Shown: piece after piece, positions 28,104 through 37,849 of the stretch
How the letters are laid out: every line of letters begins with the position of its first letter
Numbering within the stretch: the first letter of the stretch is position 1
Assembly: GCA_023957155.1 (NCBI GenBank)
Contig: JAMLHK010000008.1
Location: forward strand, 1-64,000
Source of the DNA: Chitinophagaceae bacterium
GTDB lineage: Bacteria > Bacteroidota > Bacteroidia > Chitinophagales > Chitinophagaceae
DNA length: 64,000 nt
Direction: 5' to 3'
Translations under genes and position numbers: made by a program
Notes under the pieces: model-generated
Database searches by the model: none
Seen by the model: the letters and a program-made list of their open reading frames with translations, nothing else
Told to the model about the DNA's origin: nothing

Positions 28104-29520
28104 CTTGCAGCAACTTGTTAATTTGTTTCTCCACCTCCGTTTCCATGCTTGGCCTTGGCGCAAATGCTGAAGCGATACGTCCATGCTTATCAATCAGTAT
28201 GAAATGCGGCACGCCATGAATTTTATAATCTTTTGCAATCTTACTGTTCTCGGAGCCGTTGCTGTCTATAAGTTGTATACCTCCCATTTTCATTGCGGCT
28301 ACCTTTGCCAGCCATGTATCCACTTTTGTATCAATTGATATAGTGATCATTTCAACATTCTTATCCCTGAATTTTTCTTTGAGGCGCTCCATATAGGGTA
28401 TTTCTTTAAGACAAGGTCCGCACCAGGTTGCCCAGATATCCAAATACACAACTTTTCCCTTAAAGTCGGAGAGTTGTACTGGCTTTCCTTTTGTATCAGG
28501 CAGCTTAAATGCAGGCGCAACAGATCCTTTAGAAAGAGAGCCTATGTTAGCGACCTGCCGTGAATATAATTTTTCAATGGCTGGCAGAAGATCTGTATTG
28601 AAGTTTTCCTTTCTGAAGTCTGCGAGAAAATCTTCTGCTCCCGCCAGTTGCATGGGGTATTTGGTATATTCATTGATCCTGTTATACAGGTTATAAGCAA
28701 GTAGTCTTGACCGGTACCGGCTTTCTTTGAAAAGATCTTTTATGATGTTATTTTCTATGACATACTCATCAATATTTTTTAAGGTAGGGTCCTTTTCTAT
28801 AGCATGCATGCGCAATATCCTGATCAGATTATTCATCGCCATGATATCAATTATATTTGCAAACCCAATGTTGGGATTATTAAAATTCACTTTATCCAGG
28901 TACTTCAATTCATCATCTCCATTTGCATCCGCCGCTTCCGGGCTTTTAATGAAACTTGCTACGCTGTTCATTATAGTTGCATCCGGATTGTATTTTATCA
29001 TTATCGGGTAGAGCTTATAGTTAGTGATTATAAACAGGGTATGGATATCTTGTATGAGCTGTTTTTGAGGATGTTTAAACGTTGAAAAAAAGTATTCCGA
29101 GCGATCCAGTGCATATTGGGTTGACATATTATAGTCCCGTGGAATTCCGCCAAATTTTGTCCTCATTTCCGCCTCAAGCCGGATCAAAAAGGTATTATAA
29201 CTTTCGGCTCCGCCTTTTATCACAAGCCCCTCAGTGTTTTTTTCAATAACAATGGTATCGCCCGGGAAACCAATCAGAAAGGGGGAATAAGTGTCAGGAT
29301 CTATTGTCTGAAGTCTAAAATATACCGGCTCTGGCGATTCGGATTTAAACCCGGCTTTATTCTTTTTTAGCCTAAGTGTATCACCGATATAAGCGAAGTC
29401 TTTCCAGTACCCGATAATTATCTTGTTGCCGTATCCCTTCATGGTAGCCTGTACGGTGATTTGCGAATGAGCCATTGACGACCAGAGCAGGCAGAGTACT
29501 AAATACAATTTCTTCATCAT
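28099..29520 (-). CDS. TlpA-family thioredoxin-like protein with DUF4369-type N-terminus
   Basis: The 473-residue protein has a signal peptide (to about residue 19). A beta-rich N-terminal part (ITVQATMKGYGNKIIIGY, GFPGDTIVIEKN) is like DUF4369, and a helical middle part follows (about 120-325). The C-terminal thioredoxin fold has APAFKLPDTKGKPVQLSDFKGK, DIWATWCGPCLKEIPYM (redox CxxC) and HGVPHFILIDKHG with the cis-Pro. It should act as a periplasmic thiol reductase. Its last codons meet the toxin-antitoxin scar. Confidence 0.87.
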   Translation of the reverse strand: MMKKLYLVLCLLWSSMAHSQITVQATMKGYGNKIIIGYWKDFAYIGDTLRLKKNKAGFKSESPEPVYFRLQTIDPDTYSPFLIGFPGDTIVIEKNTEGLVIKGGAESYNTFLIRLEAEMRTKFGGIPRDYNMSTQYALDRSEYFFSTFKHPQKQLIQDIHTLFIITNYKLYPIMIKYNPDATIMNSVASFIKSPEAADANGDDELKYLDKVNFNNPNIGFANIIDIMAMNNLIRILRMHAIEKDPTLKNIDEYVIENNIIKDLFKESRYRSRLLAYNLYNRINEYTKYPMQLAGAEDFLADFRKENFNTDLLPAIEKLYSRQVANIGSLSKGSVAPAFKLPDTKGKPVQLSDFKGKVVYLDIWATWCGPCLKEIPYMERLKEKFRDKNVEMITISIDTKVDTWLAKVAAMKMGGIQLIDSNGSENSKIAKDYKIHGVPHFILIDKHGRIASAFAPRPSMETEVEKQINKLLQE

Positions 29521-29872
29521 GTTACGACATTTAATAATGAATGGGGAATTACTAATACAGCAATAATGATATTGTTATTACGGTATTAAGATATCCTGCA
29601 ACCGCTAAACCAAGGGATGGCCTCCGGCAGGAAGATAAATTCAATATAAATGTATAACTATTGATTTAGTTTTAAAACTATTTTTATAGTTTTTTTAAAA
29701 AATCTGACTTCTGTAATCTCAAATCTCACCGTTCCTTAATTATGGAAAATCGTAAAGCTATTCTCCAGAACCAGCTTTATTGCCGCTATCAACGTCATCT
29801 TCAGGATAGCGGGCGGTAAACTGTACAGGGTTTTCACTATGAAGCTCAGTGCAACCCGTGTTATGATCCCTT
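29521..29872. other. Intergenic stretch, no gene seen
   Basis: These 352 bp are AT-rich (runs at 29660-29700) and carry only stop-filled frames. I see no repeat shared with other gaps. The AT-rich part may hold the TlpA-gene promoter, but no clear TAnnTTTG is present on the minus strand. Confidence 0.3.
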
Positions 29873-30571
29873 TTAAAACCTGTATCCGATCGAAAGACCG
29901 CCCTGTACTGTTTTTAAGGAACTTGTTTCATCGCTTACTCCATCGTACGACATATCCACATCCAGTAAACCCAATTGCCCGTTGAGATGGATATACAGGT
30001 TTTTAGAAAATTCATAGCCGATAAGAATATTAGCCCCAAAATCGAAAGGCTTGGTATAGGGTACCGTTCTGCTATTCCCGCCTATAGAAGAGTCAGCACT
30101 GGAAAAGTCGTTTATAAACTTCAGTTTCCCTGTAACGCTCATACCGTTTGCCTCAGCCTTCCAGCGCCCGCCAAGTCCGTAAGCAAAATACGGACCTGCC
30201 CCTAAAAGCATTTTGCCGTTTCCAGCCTGCGGTTTAAAAATAAAATTCACAGGCAATTCTATGTAATAGCTGGTGAATTTAATCCGGTCAACACCATACA
30301 GGTATTGAGCGCCGCCGCTTTTATCTATCGTAAACCCTTTGCTGGTAAGCAGTAATGAAGGTTGTAAAGAAAATTTATCTGCAAGAGCCAGCTCCGCAGT
30401 TCCTCCCAGGTGAAACCCGGGGCGTAATTTTATTTTAACGTAACCGCCCTCATCTTTCAATAACATTCCGGACAGGTTTCCTCCTGCTTTTACGCCCCAT
30501 TGTACCTGCGCTGAAATTATATGACTGACCGAAATACTGATCAATACTAAGACCACAGCTTTTAGCTTCAT
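29873..30571 (-). CDS. PorT-family outer-membrane beta-barrel protein
   Basis: A signal peptide (to about residue 21, SAQVQWG) is followed by GVKAGGNLSGM, HLGGTAELALADKFSLQPSL, YYIELPVNFIFKPQ, LLGAGPYFAYGLGGRW and GANILIGYEFSKNLYI, ending in GGLSIGYRF with a terminal Phe as in Omp85-inserted barrels. The 232-residue length and strand pattern fit the PorT/OMP_b-brl_2 group. The function is unknown. Confidence 0.82.
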   Translation of the reverse strand: MKLKAVVLVLISISVSHIISAQVQWGVKAGGNLSGMLLKDEGGYVKIKLRPGFHLGGTAELALADKFSLQPSLLLTSKGFTIDKSGGAQYLYGVDRIKFTSYYIELPVNFIFKPQAGNGKMLLGAGPYFAYGLGGRWKAEANGMSVTGKLKFINDFSSADSSIGGNSRTVPYTKPFDFGANILIGYEFSKNLYIHLNGQLGLLDVDMSYDGVSDETSSLKTVQGGLSIGYRF

Positions 30572-30840
30572 ATTTTTTGTTTTAAAAATGACCGCTCAAT
30601 GTAAAGCATAATTTCTGTGGGAATACATGAGATTGGTCATATTGTGATCGAAACAAGGGGTAGCCTTGTATATTTAACTCCTGTTTAACGAGTTCAAGGA
30701 CGCCGGGCGGTAAAAGTACCCTGTTCTTCTCATCCTGATTTCGGGACTTGACTGATATAGGGGCATCGTTTATGCCGCTGTATAGTACGAAAAATATAGC
30801 AGCTCGCGGAGTTATGTTTTATATTATAATTCTTAAAGGT

Positions 30841-30848
30841 TAAATTTG
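30841..30848 (+). promoter_or_regulatory. TAnnTTTG promoter element for the toxin-antitoxin pair
   Basis: TAAATTTG matches the -7 consensus and lies 16 bp before the antitoxin ATG, in a stretch of otherwise AT-rich sequence. Confidence 0.5.
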
Positions 30849-30864
30849 TAGAAACACGAGTATT

Positions 30865-31098
30865 ATGGCAAGTGTATTAGATAAGGAGCTGATACAGTAT
30901 TTTGTAAGGCTCAACGAACCTCAAAAGCGATCATTACTGGAAATGATAAAATCATTTTTGATATCAGAAAATACCATGCAGGAGGAAGCTGTATCTATTG
31001 AGCAATACAATAGGGAACTGGAGGAAGCTATGGAACGTATTAACAGAGGAGAGTTTACAACACTGGAAGAATTGGAGAAAGAAATGAAAACATGGTAA
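30865..31098 (+). CDS. Antitoxin of a ParE-type toxin-antitoxin pair
   Basis: This 77-residue acidic protein is helical. An N-terminal part (KELIQYFVRLNEPQKRSLLE) is likely the DNA-binding or dimer part, and a C-terminal EELEKEMKTW tail would wrap the toxin. It overlaps the toxin gene by seven bases, typical of type II systems. A 44-bp scar of the same junction is at 28060-28103. Confidence 0.75.
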   Translation: MASVLDKELIQYFVRLNEPQKRSLLEMIKSFLISENTMQEEAVSIEQYNRELEEAMERINRGEFTTLEELEKEMKTW

Positions 31099-31394
31099 AG
31101 AAGTGGAAAATTATTATTGATAAAGAAGCCAGCAATGCATTACGTCATGCATACACTTACATCAAAGAAGATTCATTGCAAAATGCCGAAAAGGTTCGGA
31201 AAGAAATACTGTCCTCCATCAAAATGTTGTCTAAAGACCCTGAACGACATGCGCGTGATAAATATCGTATAGACAATGATGGTTCTTACAGGGCATACGA
31301 AGTATATAAATACCGTATTACATACCATGTTGGCGTTTCTGAAATACGGATCATACGGATACGACATACTAAAATGAATCCGATAGAATATTAA
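31092..31394 (+). CDS. RelE/ParE-family toxin
   Basis: The 100-residue basic protein has the RelE/ParE fold: WKIIIDKEASNALRHAYTYI, AEKVRKEILSSIKML, YRAYEVYKYRITYHV and a final strand IRIIRIRHTKMNP. ParE-type members act on gyrase and RelE-type members cut mRNA; RelE's catalytic residues are not clear here, so ParE-like is the better guess. It is paired with the antitoxin at 30865. Confidence 0.8.
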   Translation: MVKKWKIIIDKEASNALRHAYTYIKEDSLQNAEKVRKEILSSIKMLSKDPERHARDKYRIDNDGSYRAYEVYKYRITYHVGVSEIRIIRIRHTKMNPIEY

Positions 31395-31629
31395 ATTAAA
31401 TGCTTAGCTTGGTATGGCTTGGCGATGTGGGAGAAGCCCTTGATTCGCCTGTCTGTAACCAACGCTAAATTTATAACTAAAAATTCATTATTTATTCTAT
31501 TGCTCGGTGTTATTAGTCAGCCGGGACTGAAGCAGAACCGCAAACAAAAGCCAAGGACAATCACAATTTATTTATTTATTTTATTTGTTCGTCGCGCTAT
31601 TACATACATATTACCAAACCGATTGTGTG
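31395..31629. other. Intergenic stretch beside the IS, no gene seen
   Basis: A 74-codon frame (31419-31643) is present but shows no protein-like pattern and runs into the IS end. The sequence probably belonged to the region after the GIY-YIG gene before the insertion. Confidence 0.35.
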
Positions 31630-31640
31630 CAGCTTACATG

Positions 31641-32904
31641 TAGTTGCTAATATTTGATCTGACAGTTTTCGATTTTTGGGTTTATAACCCGTCTTTAAAT
31701 TTACAAATATTTTATCCACTAAAAAATTTGCTGCGATGTACCGTTGGGGGCGTCTCCGCAATTTTTTTGTGGATAAAGCTTCAGGAATGCACTTCGGCTT
31801 TTGAATATAATTGATCTATTCGTTTTTCTTTAGCCAGTTCCTTGCTATCGAGCCAGGTTTGCATAGGCGTTTTTCCGAAGCAATAACGACCGCTATGAGA
31901 TCGTTGGTTGTTATAATACTCAAGCCAGTCGTCAAGGTCTTTCTGCATTAGTTCCAATGAATCGTACATTTTTTTGCGAAATGCTATTGCATAAAATTCC
32001 TCTTGTATTGTCCGGTGAAAGCGCTCACAGATGCCATTTGTTTGTGGACTTTTTGCCTTTGTTTTTGTATGATCAATATCTTCAATGGTAAGGTACAACT
32101 GATATTCATGATGCTCTCTTGCTCCGCAGTACTCTGTTCCGCGATCTGTTAGTATTCGCAATAGATCCACTGACTGGCTTTGGTAAAAAGGCAACACTTT
32201 ATCGTTAAGCATGTCTGCTGCTATCAGCGCATTCTTGCGGTCATACAACTTGGCAAAAGCCACTCTTGTGTAAGTGTCAATAAAGGTTTGCTGATAGATT
32301 TTGCCGACCCCTTTGATATAGCCAACATAATAGGTGTCCTGAGAACCCAAATATCCAGGGTGATGCGTCTCTATTTCCCCACGGCTTTCCTGTTCTTCTT
32401 TCTTGCGTTCCAGCGCCGCCACCTGGCTGTCGGTAAGAATCATCCCATCTTGAGCTACCTTAGCTTCCAGCGCCTTTAAGCGCTTTTGCATTGTTTCAAG
32501 ATCGTGGCGGAGCCATACGCAACGGATACCAGCAGGTGATACACTGATACCTCTTTTTTTGAGTTCGTTACTCGCCCGGGCTTGTCCCTGTTCAGGATGT
32601 TCAATAGCATAAGCAACAACAGCTTGCTCATCTGGTTCCGCTATCCGGTTTTTTAATATCGGCTTACTCCGACTGATCTCTTTGAGCGCAAGCTCTCCGC
32701 CATCTTCATAAAGCTTTTGGAATCTGTAAAAACTGTCTCTGCTATAGCCCATTACTTTGCAGGCTTCAGAAACATTGCCGAGCTTCTCGGCTAACTTCAA
32801 TAAACCCATTTTGGGTTGAATAAGTTTTTGCGTTGTTGTCATGATTGTAATCGTTTACAGTTATTAAATTTACCAATAACTGTCAGATTAAATCTAAACT
32901 TCTA
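31641..32904 (-). mobile_element. Complete IS481-family insertion sequence
   Basis: The element is 1264 bp. The left end starts TAGTTGCTAATATTTGATC and the right end, read inward, starts TAGAAGTTTAGATTTAATC; both continue CTGACAGTT, giving imperfect inverted repeats of about 27 bp. The 11-bp sequence CAGCTTACATG lies outside each end (31630-31640 and 32905-32915) as a target duplication. It holds one transposase gene on the minus strand. The insertion point is on the stop codon of the GIY-YIG gene, leaving that protein intact. Confidence 0.85.
31781..32842 (-). CDS. IS481-type transposase
   Basis: The 353-residue protein has an N-terminal helix-turn-helix (LLKLAEKLGNVSEACKVMGY) and an rve/DDE integrase core with TFIDTYTRVAFAKLYD, LRILTDRGTEYCG and the E-containing segment NGICERFHRTIQEEF. 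A C-terminal YYNNQRSHSGRYCFGKTP is typical of IS481/IS3 relatives. All three acidic positions are visible and the frame is open, so it is probably active. Confidence 0.9.
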   Translation of the reverse strand: MTTTQKLIQPKMGLLKLAEKLGNVSEACKVMGYSRDSFYRFQKLYEDGGELALKEISRSKPILKNRIAEPDEQAVVAYAIEHPEQGQARASNELKKRGISVSPAGIRCVWLRHDLETMQKRLKALEAKVAQDGMILTDSQVAALERKKEEQESRGEIETHHPGYLGSQDTYYVGYIKGVGKIYQQTFIDTYTRVAFAKLYDRKNALIAADMLNDKVLPFYQSQSVDLLRILTDRGTEYCGAREHHEYQLYLTIEDIDHTKTKAKSPQTNGICERFHRTIQEEFYAIAFRKKMYDSLELMQKDLDDWLEYYNNQRSHSGRYCFGKTPMQTWLDSKELAKEKRIDQLYSKAEVHS

Positions 32905-32908
32905 CAGC

Positions 32909-33619
32909 TTACATGAATTTTCGTCTCTTGAATGCTTTAATGTCTTCTTGACTTAATTCAAACCATTCTCCATTTTTTCTTTTGTCTCTAAACCGATTAT
33001 GCCAATATACTTCAATTCCAACTGGGTCGTCTGTATTAATTGAATGAATTACTTCTGCTCTTTCAGGAAGTTGGATTGATAATTCATAATGTCTCCGACC
33101 TATCGAATTAGAACGTCCAACTTTGTAAAATTTCCCTGATTTAATTAAATAAACTGCACCGATAACTAATACATCCCCTTTTTCCTTTTTTAACTTCTCC
33201 GGTGTTTGCAATACAGAGCATATTTGAATTATGTCTGAATATTCGTCCTTGTCAGCACAATATGCAATTAGTTTTTTGATTAGCGTCTGTTTATTCCCAA
33301 CTCGGCTAAAAACATTATGAGCAGGAAAATTTCTGTCCTCTCTTGCTTTTATTCGTATTTCACCAATCACAGGATAATGTCCGAGTCCCCGTATTAATGA
33401 TATTAGCTTTTCAATTACATAGTCGTCCGAGTATGCTTTATTAAATTCATTTGCACTAAGACCGGCATCTTTAAGAGCGTCCGACCACCTAACCCAATAC
33501 TTCCCGTACCAGTCTGTCCTTTTAATACCTGTCTCTTTGGAAAATCGTTGATGACCAATAGACTTTCCACCCACTGATCCCAGTCGTCTTATTTCCGATA
33601 GTATGAACTCCTTTGTCAT
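32909..33619 (-). CDS. GIY-YIG (T5orf172/Mug113) protein with HNH-associated repeats
   Basis: The 236-residue protein has two N-terminal repeats of the homing-endonuclease-associated kind (GKYWVRWSDALKDAGLS near 40; then a region with FSRVGNKQTLIKKL near 105) and a C-terminal GIY-YIG nuclease-like domain: GAVYLIKSGKFYKVGRS, GRRHYELSIQLPE and VYWHNRFRDKRKNGEWFELS. Such proteins are often found near mobile DNA. The stop TAA lies inside the IS target duplication, so the coding region was spared. Activity is inferred. Confidence 0.78.
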   Translation of the reverse strand: MTKEFILSEIRRLGSVGGKSIGHQRFSKETGIKRTDWYGKYWVRWSDALKDAGLSANEFNKAYSDDYVIEKLISLIRGLGHYPVIGEIRIKAREDRNFPAHNVFSRVGNKQTLIKKLIAYCADKDEYSDIIQICSVLQTPEKLKKEKGDVLVIGAVYLIKSGKFYKVGRSNSIGRRHYELSIQLPERAEVIHSINTDDPVGIEVYWHNRFRDKRKNGEWFELSQEDIKAFKRRKFM

Positions 33620-33653
33620 TTTGCTGTATCAAATAGTTGTGCACAAAAATATA

Positions 33654-34055
33654 TTAGCTGCTCAATTTCTGTTCAAGCTTTCTTATCAGTTCGGAAAATC
33701 TTCCCGGTATCCATTCTTTATACCTTTTCGCCCAGGCCAATGCATCTTTTAGAGCGTGCTTTTTGGTGAATGGTAAATGGGTGAAGGCTTCTGCAGCATC
33801 GAACAGGGGAACGCAGAGCGCTCTTGAATAAATATTTATACGGAACTCTTTCTCTTCCTCAAATGCAGCAATTTTCGCACTGTCCGTTTCTCCGTTTATA
33901 AAGGATTGTGCCTTTTCAAACCGGCGTTTATCTTCCCTGCGAATGCTGTCAACCGGTATGGAAAGGAGACCGTCTGTATGGAGATAGCCCGCTCTTTTGA
34001 TCAGATCATAGTCTCTTACCAACATGCCATACCTTAAGTTCAGGCGGTTTAGCAA
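33654..34055 (-). CDS. Unrecognised protein, 133 residues
   Basis: I do not recognise the family. The protein is charged and helical, without a signal or membrane part; it has RDYDLIKRAGYLHTDGLL, a DSAKIAAFEEEKEFRINIYS segment and an AWAKRYKEWIPGRFSEL end. It starts 24 bp after the rhamnosidase stop on the same strand, so it is probably co-transcribed. It might be the C-terminal part of a longer lost protein, since the frame has an open-looking but short beginning. Confidence 0.5.
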   Translation of the reverse strand: MLNRLNLRYGMLVRDYDLIKRAGYLHTDGLLSIPVDSIRREDKRRFEKAQSFINGETDSAKIAAFEEEKEFRINIYSRALCVPLFDAAEAFTHLPFTKKHALKDALAWAKRYKEWIPGRFSELIRKLEQKLSS

Positions 34056-34079
34056 CGATCTTTCCCGGTTACCCCACTC

Positions 34080-36863
34080 CTAATTCTCAAACCGGTAAGT
34101 TCCCGCAGGCGCTTCAAATACAATATACCCGTTGCCGCTTCCGGTTTTTTTTGCGTAAGAGGAATTGACCCGGACTGCTTTTCCATTCTCATCGGGAAAG
34201 TAAATTGTTGCCGTGCAATTGGGAGGTATTGTAACCAGGTATACCAGCTTGTTGTTTTCCCGCTCCCAATGGGATTTGATATTCCCCGAAGGAGAATCAA
34301 AGTCCGCTTTCGCCCATGTTAACTGCGTACCGGTGAACCGGGGAACGCGCAGGCTGAATTTCCTGAAGCCCGGATAAGCATCCTGTTTTCTGATCCCGGC
34401 TACTCCGTCAATATACCATGCTCCCGGATAAAGATAAGAGCTATGCAGCAGGGAGTGGCCGGGAAGATCTTTTTCCCACATCTCCCACATAGTTGTGGCG
34501 TCATTTTCCCGCATAAAGCCCCAGCCCGGGTATGTTGTTTGCGAAGTCATTGAATAGAGGAGGTCATCACGCCCTTCTTCCCGAAGCACTTTAAACAACA
34601 TGGCGCCCCCGGTTATTCCTACGTCAATGTGTCCTTTCTGGTTGACGAGGATTTCTTTTTCCAATCGTTTCATCACTAAGGGACGTAGCCCGGCAGGCAT
34701 AATATCGCCATACAACGCGGCGGCAAGACTTCTCATGCTATGGTCAGCGTAATTGTGATCATCAGCGTGGTACCAGGTGCGATGAACCGCTTCGGCTGCT
34801 GATCCTGCCTGCTTCTCCCATTGTGCAGCTTCTTCATTCCTGCCTGTTACCCGGGCAAGCTTTGCGGCTGTTTTCAGGTTGTAGATCCAGTAACAGTTAT
34901 TGAAGAAAAGATTCTCGTCAGAATTATTGTTCATTCCCTGTGTTGTAGCGTGCGGCCAAAGCCAGTCACCTAAAAAATCCCATCTTCCTCCATAGCGCGT
35001 TAACATATTGTTTTTTACGTGGGTATCTAAATAGCCTAACCAGCCTCTGATCATATCAAAGTTTTCCTCTATGGCACGCTTATCGCCGAGGTATTGATAA
35101 AGGAACCAGGGTAGGGTAACCACGATTCCACCCCATGCCGGGCCACCCCCGCCATGATAGGTAGGTGCGGTTTGAGGTAATATCCCTCCACCGAGATGTC
35201 GTCCGCTTCCAACCTGTTTATGTGCCCAGGTAGTATCGTTCATATTGCCTACCATCGGCTCTGTACCCTGCACATCCCGCCAGTCCTGTAGCCATTTGGT
35301 ATAAAACGCTCCCAGTCCGTAATTCAATAATCCTGTTTCAGAAGTAGCATGTGCATCGCCTCCATAACCGAATCTTTCCCGTTGCGGACAATCTACTATA
35401 TAACCGCCGAGCGATAAGTTTTCAAATGTCCATTTCGTTGTATTATAAATCCAGTTTTGCAAGGGGTCTGAACATTCAAAGGAGGTGGTAGATCTGAAAT
35501 CGGTACGCACCATCCATCCTTTGATATCCTCTTTCCGTGGCGCCTGTTTTGCACCTTGTATCGTTATCCATCTTCCGGAGTTATAGTTAAACTTGTTTTT
35601 AAAAGTACCCTCACCGCTTGGCCCTATAATATACCGGTTGTGCAATCCGAAGGTCATATCATCCTGCTGCCGTTCGGAAAAAAGCAGCCGGATGGTATCT
35701 CCCGGGTTTCCCCTGACATGAACCTGTATCCACCCGGAAAAGTTAACACCCATATCGGCCCGGTATGTTCCATCGGTACGGTGTTCAACGGAAACCGGCT
35801 GTATCTCGTTAAACAGCGCGTTGGTTTCAACCTGCTGGGCAGAAAGCTGCAGCTTCGGTGTATATACATTCACGTTTTTCCATGCTTGGTCATTATAGTC
35901 TGTACTGTTCCAGTTGGGTATCTCTTTATTGGCATCCCATATTTCACCTCCGTATCCACCCACACCAAAGCCCCAGTTACCTATAAGCTGGCCCGGACCC
36001 GGATGTGTTTTCCATGTTTCGTCCGTGATAATCCTTGCTATGCGCCGGTTATTCTTTCCGATAATGTCAGCCTGGGCGATGACCATAGGAGTACGGGGCT
36101 TATCGGGTGTAGCATAAGGTGCATAAATAGACCATGATGTTCCCAGCCATAAGCCAATCACATTCTTTCCAGGCTGCAGCGCTGCTGCTATATTATAGGC
36201 AATATAGCGGGCACGTTGGGTATGATCGGTTACTGCAGGCGCCAAAACGTGGATATCTATTTTTTTACCGTTGATATACACTTCGTGATATCCTACGGAG
36301 GCCACGTACAGTACGGCTTTTTCGGGGGTTGCATTTAAAACGAATGACTTCCTGATCCAGGGATCAGGTATCTTATTACTGCCTTTATAGGGATTATACA
36401 CTTCGTTGGTGCCGATCCACTTTGCGGTCCATTCTTTTTGATCGAACAACCCGGTGCTGAAATGTGCGGTTTTGCCCGATGACGACACGATCCCATTTTC
36501 ATCTTTTACGCTTACTGTCCAGTAATAATCTTTATCAGACAGGAGCGTTTTGCCTTTGTAGGGAATAAGTTGTGATTCATCGGACAATATCCAGCCACTA
36601 TCCCATTCATCTGCTTTGTTTTTGTTAAGCTGGTTTTTTGTGGAGCTGACCCGGATACGGTAAGCGGTTTGCTTTTGGGCAAAAGCTGAAGGGTCTGACG
36701 GCGCTAACTTCCAGCTGAAACGGGGCTGCTTTATATCCAGTCCCTCGGGATGATCAAGATATTCACAGGTAAGGGCAAGAGGATAGATGCTGGCTTTATC
36801 TTGTGCGGAAACAGCGTAAAAGGAACCTAAAAGAAAAAACAGGAGCGTCCATTTTGTGTGCAT
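34080..36863 (-). CDS. GH78 alpha-L-rhamnosidase, secreted
   Basis: From ATG 36863 (MHTKWTLLFFLLGSFYAVSAQ, a signal peptide) the protein has 927 residues. An N-terminal beta-sandwich part (CEYLDHPEGLDIKQPRFSWKL, WTVSVKD) precedes Bac_rhamnosid_N-like YIAYNIAAALQPGKNVIGLWLG and the catalytic (alpha/alpha)6 barrel with CPQRERFGYGGDAHATSE (conserved acid region), WRDVQG and NDATTMWEMWEKDLPG. It hydrolyses terminal alpha-L-rhamnose from plant or bacterial glycans, outside the cytoplasm. It is followed by an unknown protein in the same operon. Confidence 0.9.
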   Translation of the reverse strand: MHTKWTLLFFLLGSFYAVSAQDKASIYPLALTCEYLDHPEGLDIKQPRFSWKLAPSDPSAFAQKQTAYRIRVSSTKNQLNKNKADEWDSGWILSDESQLIPYKGKTLLSDKDYYWTVSVKDENGIVSSSGKTAHFSTGLFDQKEWTAKWIGTNEVYNPYKGSNKIPDPWIRKSFVLNATPEKAVLYVASVGYHEVYINGKKIDIHVLAPAVTDHTQRARYIAYNIAAALQPGKNVIGLWLGTSWSIYAPYATPDKPRTPMVIAQADIIGKNNRRIARIITDETWKTHPGPGQLIGNWGFGVGGYGGEIWDANKEIPNWNSTDYNDQAWKNVNVYTPKLQLSAQQVETNALFNEIQPVSVEHRTDGTYRADMGVNFSGWIQVHVRGNPGDTIRLLFSERQQDDMTFGLHNRYIIGPSGEGTFKNKFNYNSGRWITIQGAKQAPRKEDIKGWMVRTDFRSTTSFECSDPLQNWIYNTTKWTFENLSLGGYIVDCPQRERFGYGGDAHATSETGLLNYGLGAFYTKWLQDWRDVQGTEPMVGNMNDTTWAHKQVGSGRHLGGGILPQTAPTYHGGGGPAWGGIVVTLPWFLYQYLGDKRAIEENFDMIRGWLGYLDTHVKNNMLTRYGGRWDFLGDWLWPHATTQGMNNNSDENLFFNNCYWIYNLKTAAKLARVTGRNEEAAQWEKQAGSAAEAVHRTWYHADDHNYADHSMRSLAAALYGDIMPAGLRPLVMKRLEKEILVNQKGHIDVGITGGAMLFKVLREEGRDDLLYSMTSQTTYPGWGFMRENDATTMWEMWEKDLPGHSLLHSSYLYPGAWYIDGVAGIRKQDAYPGFRKFSLRVPRFTGTQLTWAKADFDSPSGNIKSHWERENNKLVYLVTIPPNCTATIYFPDENGKAVRVNSSYAKKTGSGNGYIVFEAPAGTYRFEN

Positions 36864-37015
36864 ATACGATATCAATAGTGGGGGACTAAGATAATACATT
36901 ATACCGTTGTATCGGGGCATGCGGTTTAATTGTTACCGGGTGTATCCGTCTGTAAAAAATAAAGGGCGCCATTCCGTATAGGAACCGGCACCCTTTTCAG
37001 TAGCATGCAGATGTT

Positions 37016-37585
37016 TTATTTTGCGGGAGGCAGCAATACGGCATCAATAACATGTATAATGCCATTTGATGCCGGGACCGATGCGATAATATTTGCCCCG
37101 TTTACTGTGGCTTTCCCGTCTTTTACGGCAATGGTGATATTGTCTCCGTTAGCCTGTCCGAAGGTTTGTCCGTCCATCAACATTTCGGGTCTTAATACGC
37201 CGATATAAACATGATATTCCAGGATGTTACGAAGCGCTTCTTTTTTTTCAGGCTTCATCAGGTCATTTAAAGTGCCCGCAGGGAGCTGGTCGAAGGCTGC
37301 ATTTACCGGTGCAAATACGGTAAATGGTCCTGCATTGGAGAGGGCATCCACATATCCTGCCGCCTGCAGGGCTTTTACAAGCGTGGTATGATCGGCACTT
37401 CCTGCTGCTATTTTAACCACATCTTTTTGAGAATCATCGTCCTTAACGCCGGATTGCCCGCTTAAGGGAGTGGCAGCGTCTGTAGTTGTAGTAGCATTAG
37501 TTGTTCCGGTAGCTGCATCATTACAAGACAGCCATAACAGGGCACCCATAAGCAGGGCGGCAAGAGATAGATAATTTCGTTTCAT
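37016..37585 (-). CDS. Fasciclin-domain lipoprotein
   Basis: The 189-residue protein has a lipobox (LLWLSC, Cys 21), a Thr/Ala-rich linker (to about 45) and one FAS1 domain: DHTTLVKALQAAGYVDAL, GPFTVFAPVNAAFDQLP, LRNILEYHVY and GIIHVIDAVLLPP. FAS1 domains mediate adhesion. It is an outer-surface or periplasmic lipoprotein of standard size. Confidence 0.9.
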   Translation of the reverse strand: MKRNYLSLAALLMGALLWLSCNDAATGTTNATTTTDAATPLSGQSGVKDDDSQKDVVKIAAGSADHTTLVKALQAAGYVDALSNAGPFTVFAPVNAAFDQLPAGTLNDLMKPEKKEALRNILEYHVYIGVLRPEMLMDGQTFGQANGDNITIAVKDGKATVNGANIIASVPASNGIIHVIDAVLLPPAK

Positions 37586-37800
37586 AATCTTTTGGTTATT
37601 GAGTAAGTTATAGCTTTCAGCACATGGTATGTACTATGAAAACCGGTACAAGGTATACCGGGAAAATGGTACAGTTTATGACGGTTGTCATGCCATAAAA
37701 AGATATCGGTCAGCTTCGGTTTTGAGCGTGGTTCGCCTAAACCGGAGGATATATGACCGGGTTAGATACGCTCATTTATACAAGACTGCTTTTTTTTAAA

Positions 37801-37808
37801 TATTTTTG
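37801..37808 (+). promoter_or_regulatory. TAnnTTTG promoter element for the Kef-type antiporter
   Basis: TATTTTTG matches the -7 consensus and lies 41 bp before the antiporter ATG, leaving a leader of about 35 bases. Confidence 0.45.
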
Positions 37809-37849
37809 CGTACTTTAAGAATTTCACAAAAGCTGTAAATAATTATTTG

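Noticed and set aside
31419-31643. 74-residue frame beside the IS and an AACG-type motif like an integron attC
   Set aside because: The frame has no protein pattern and ends in the IS. The second attC half-site could not be found at a proper distance.
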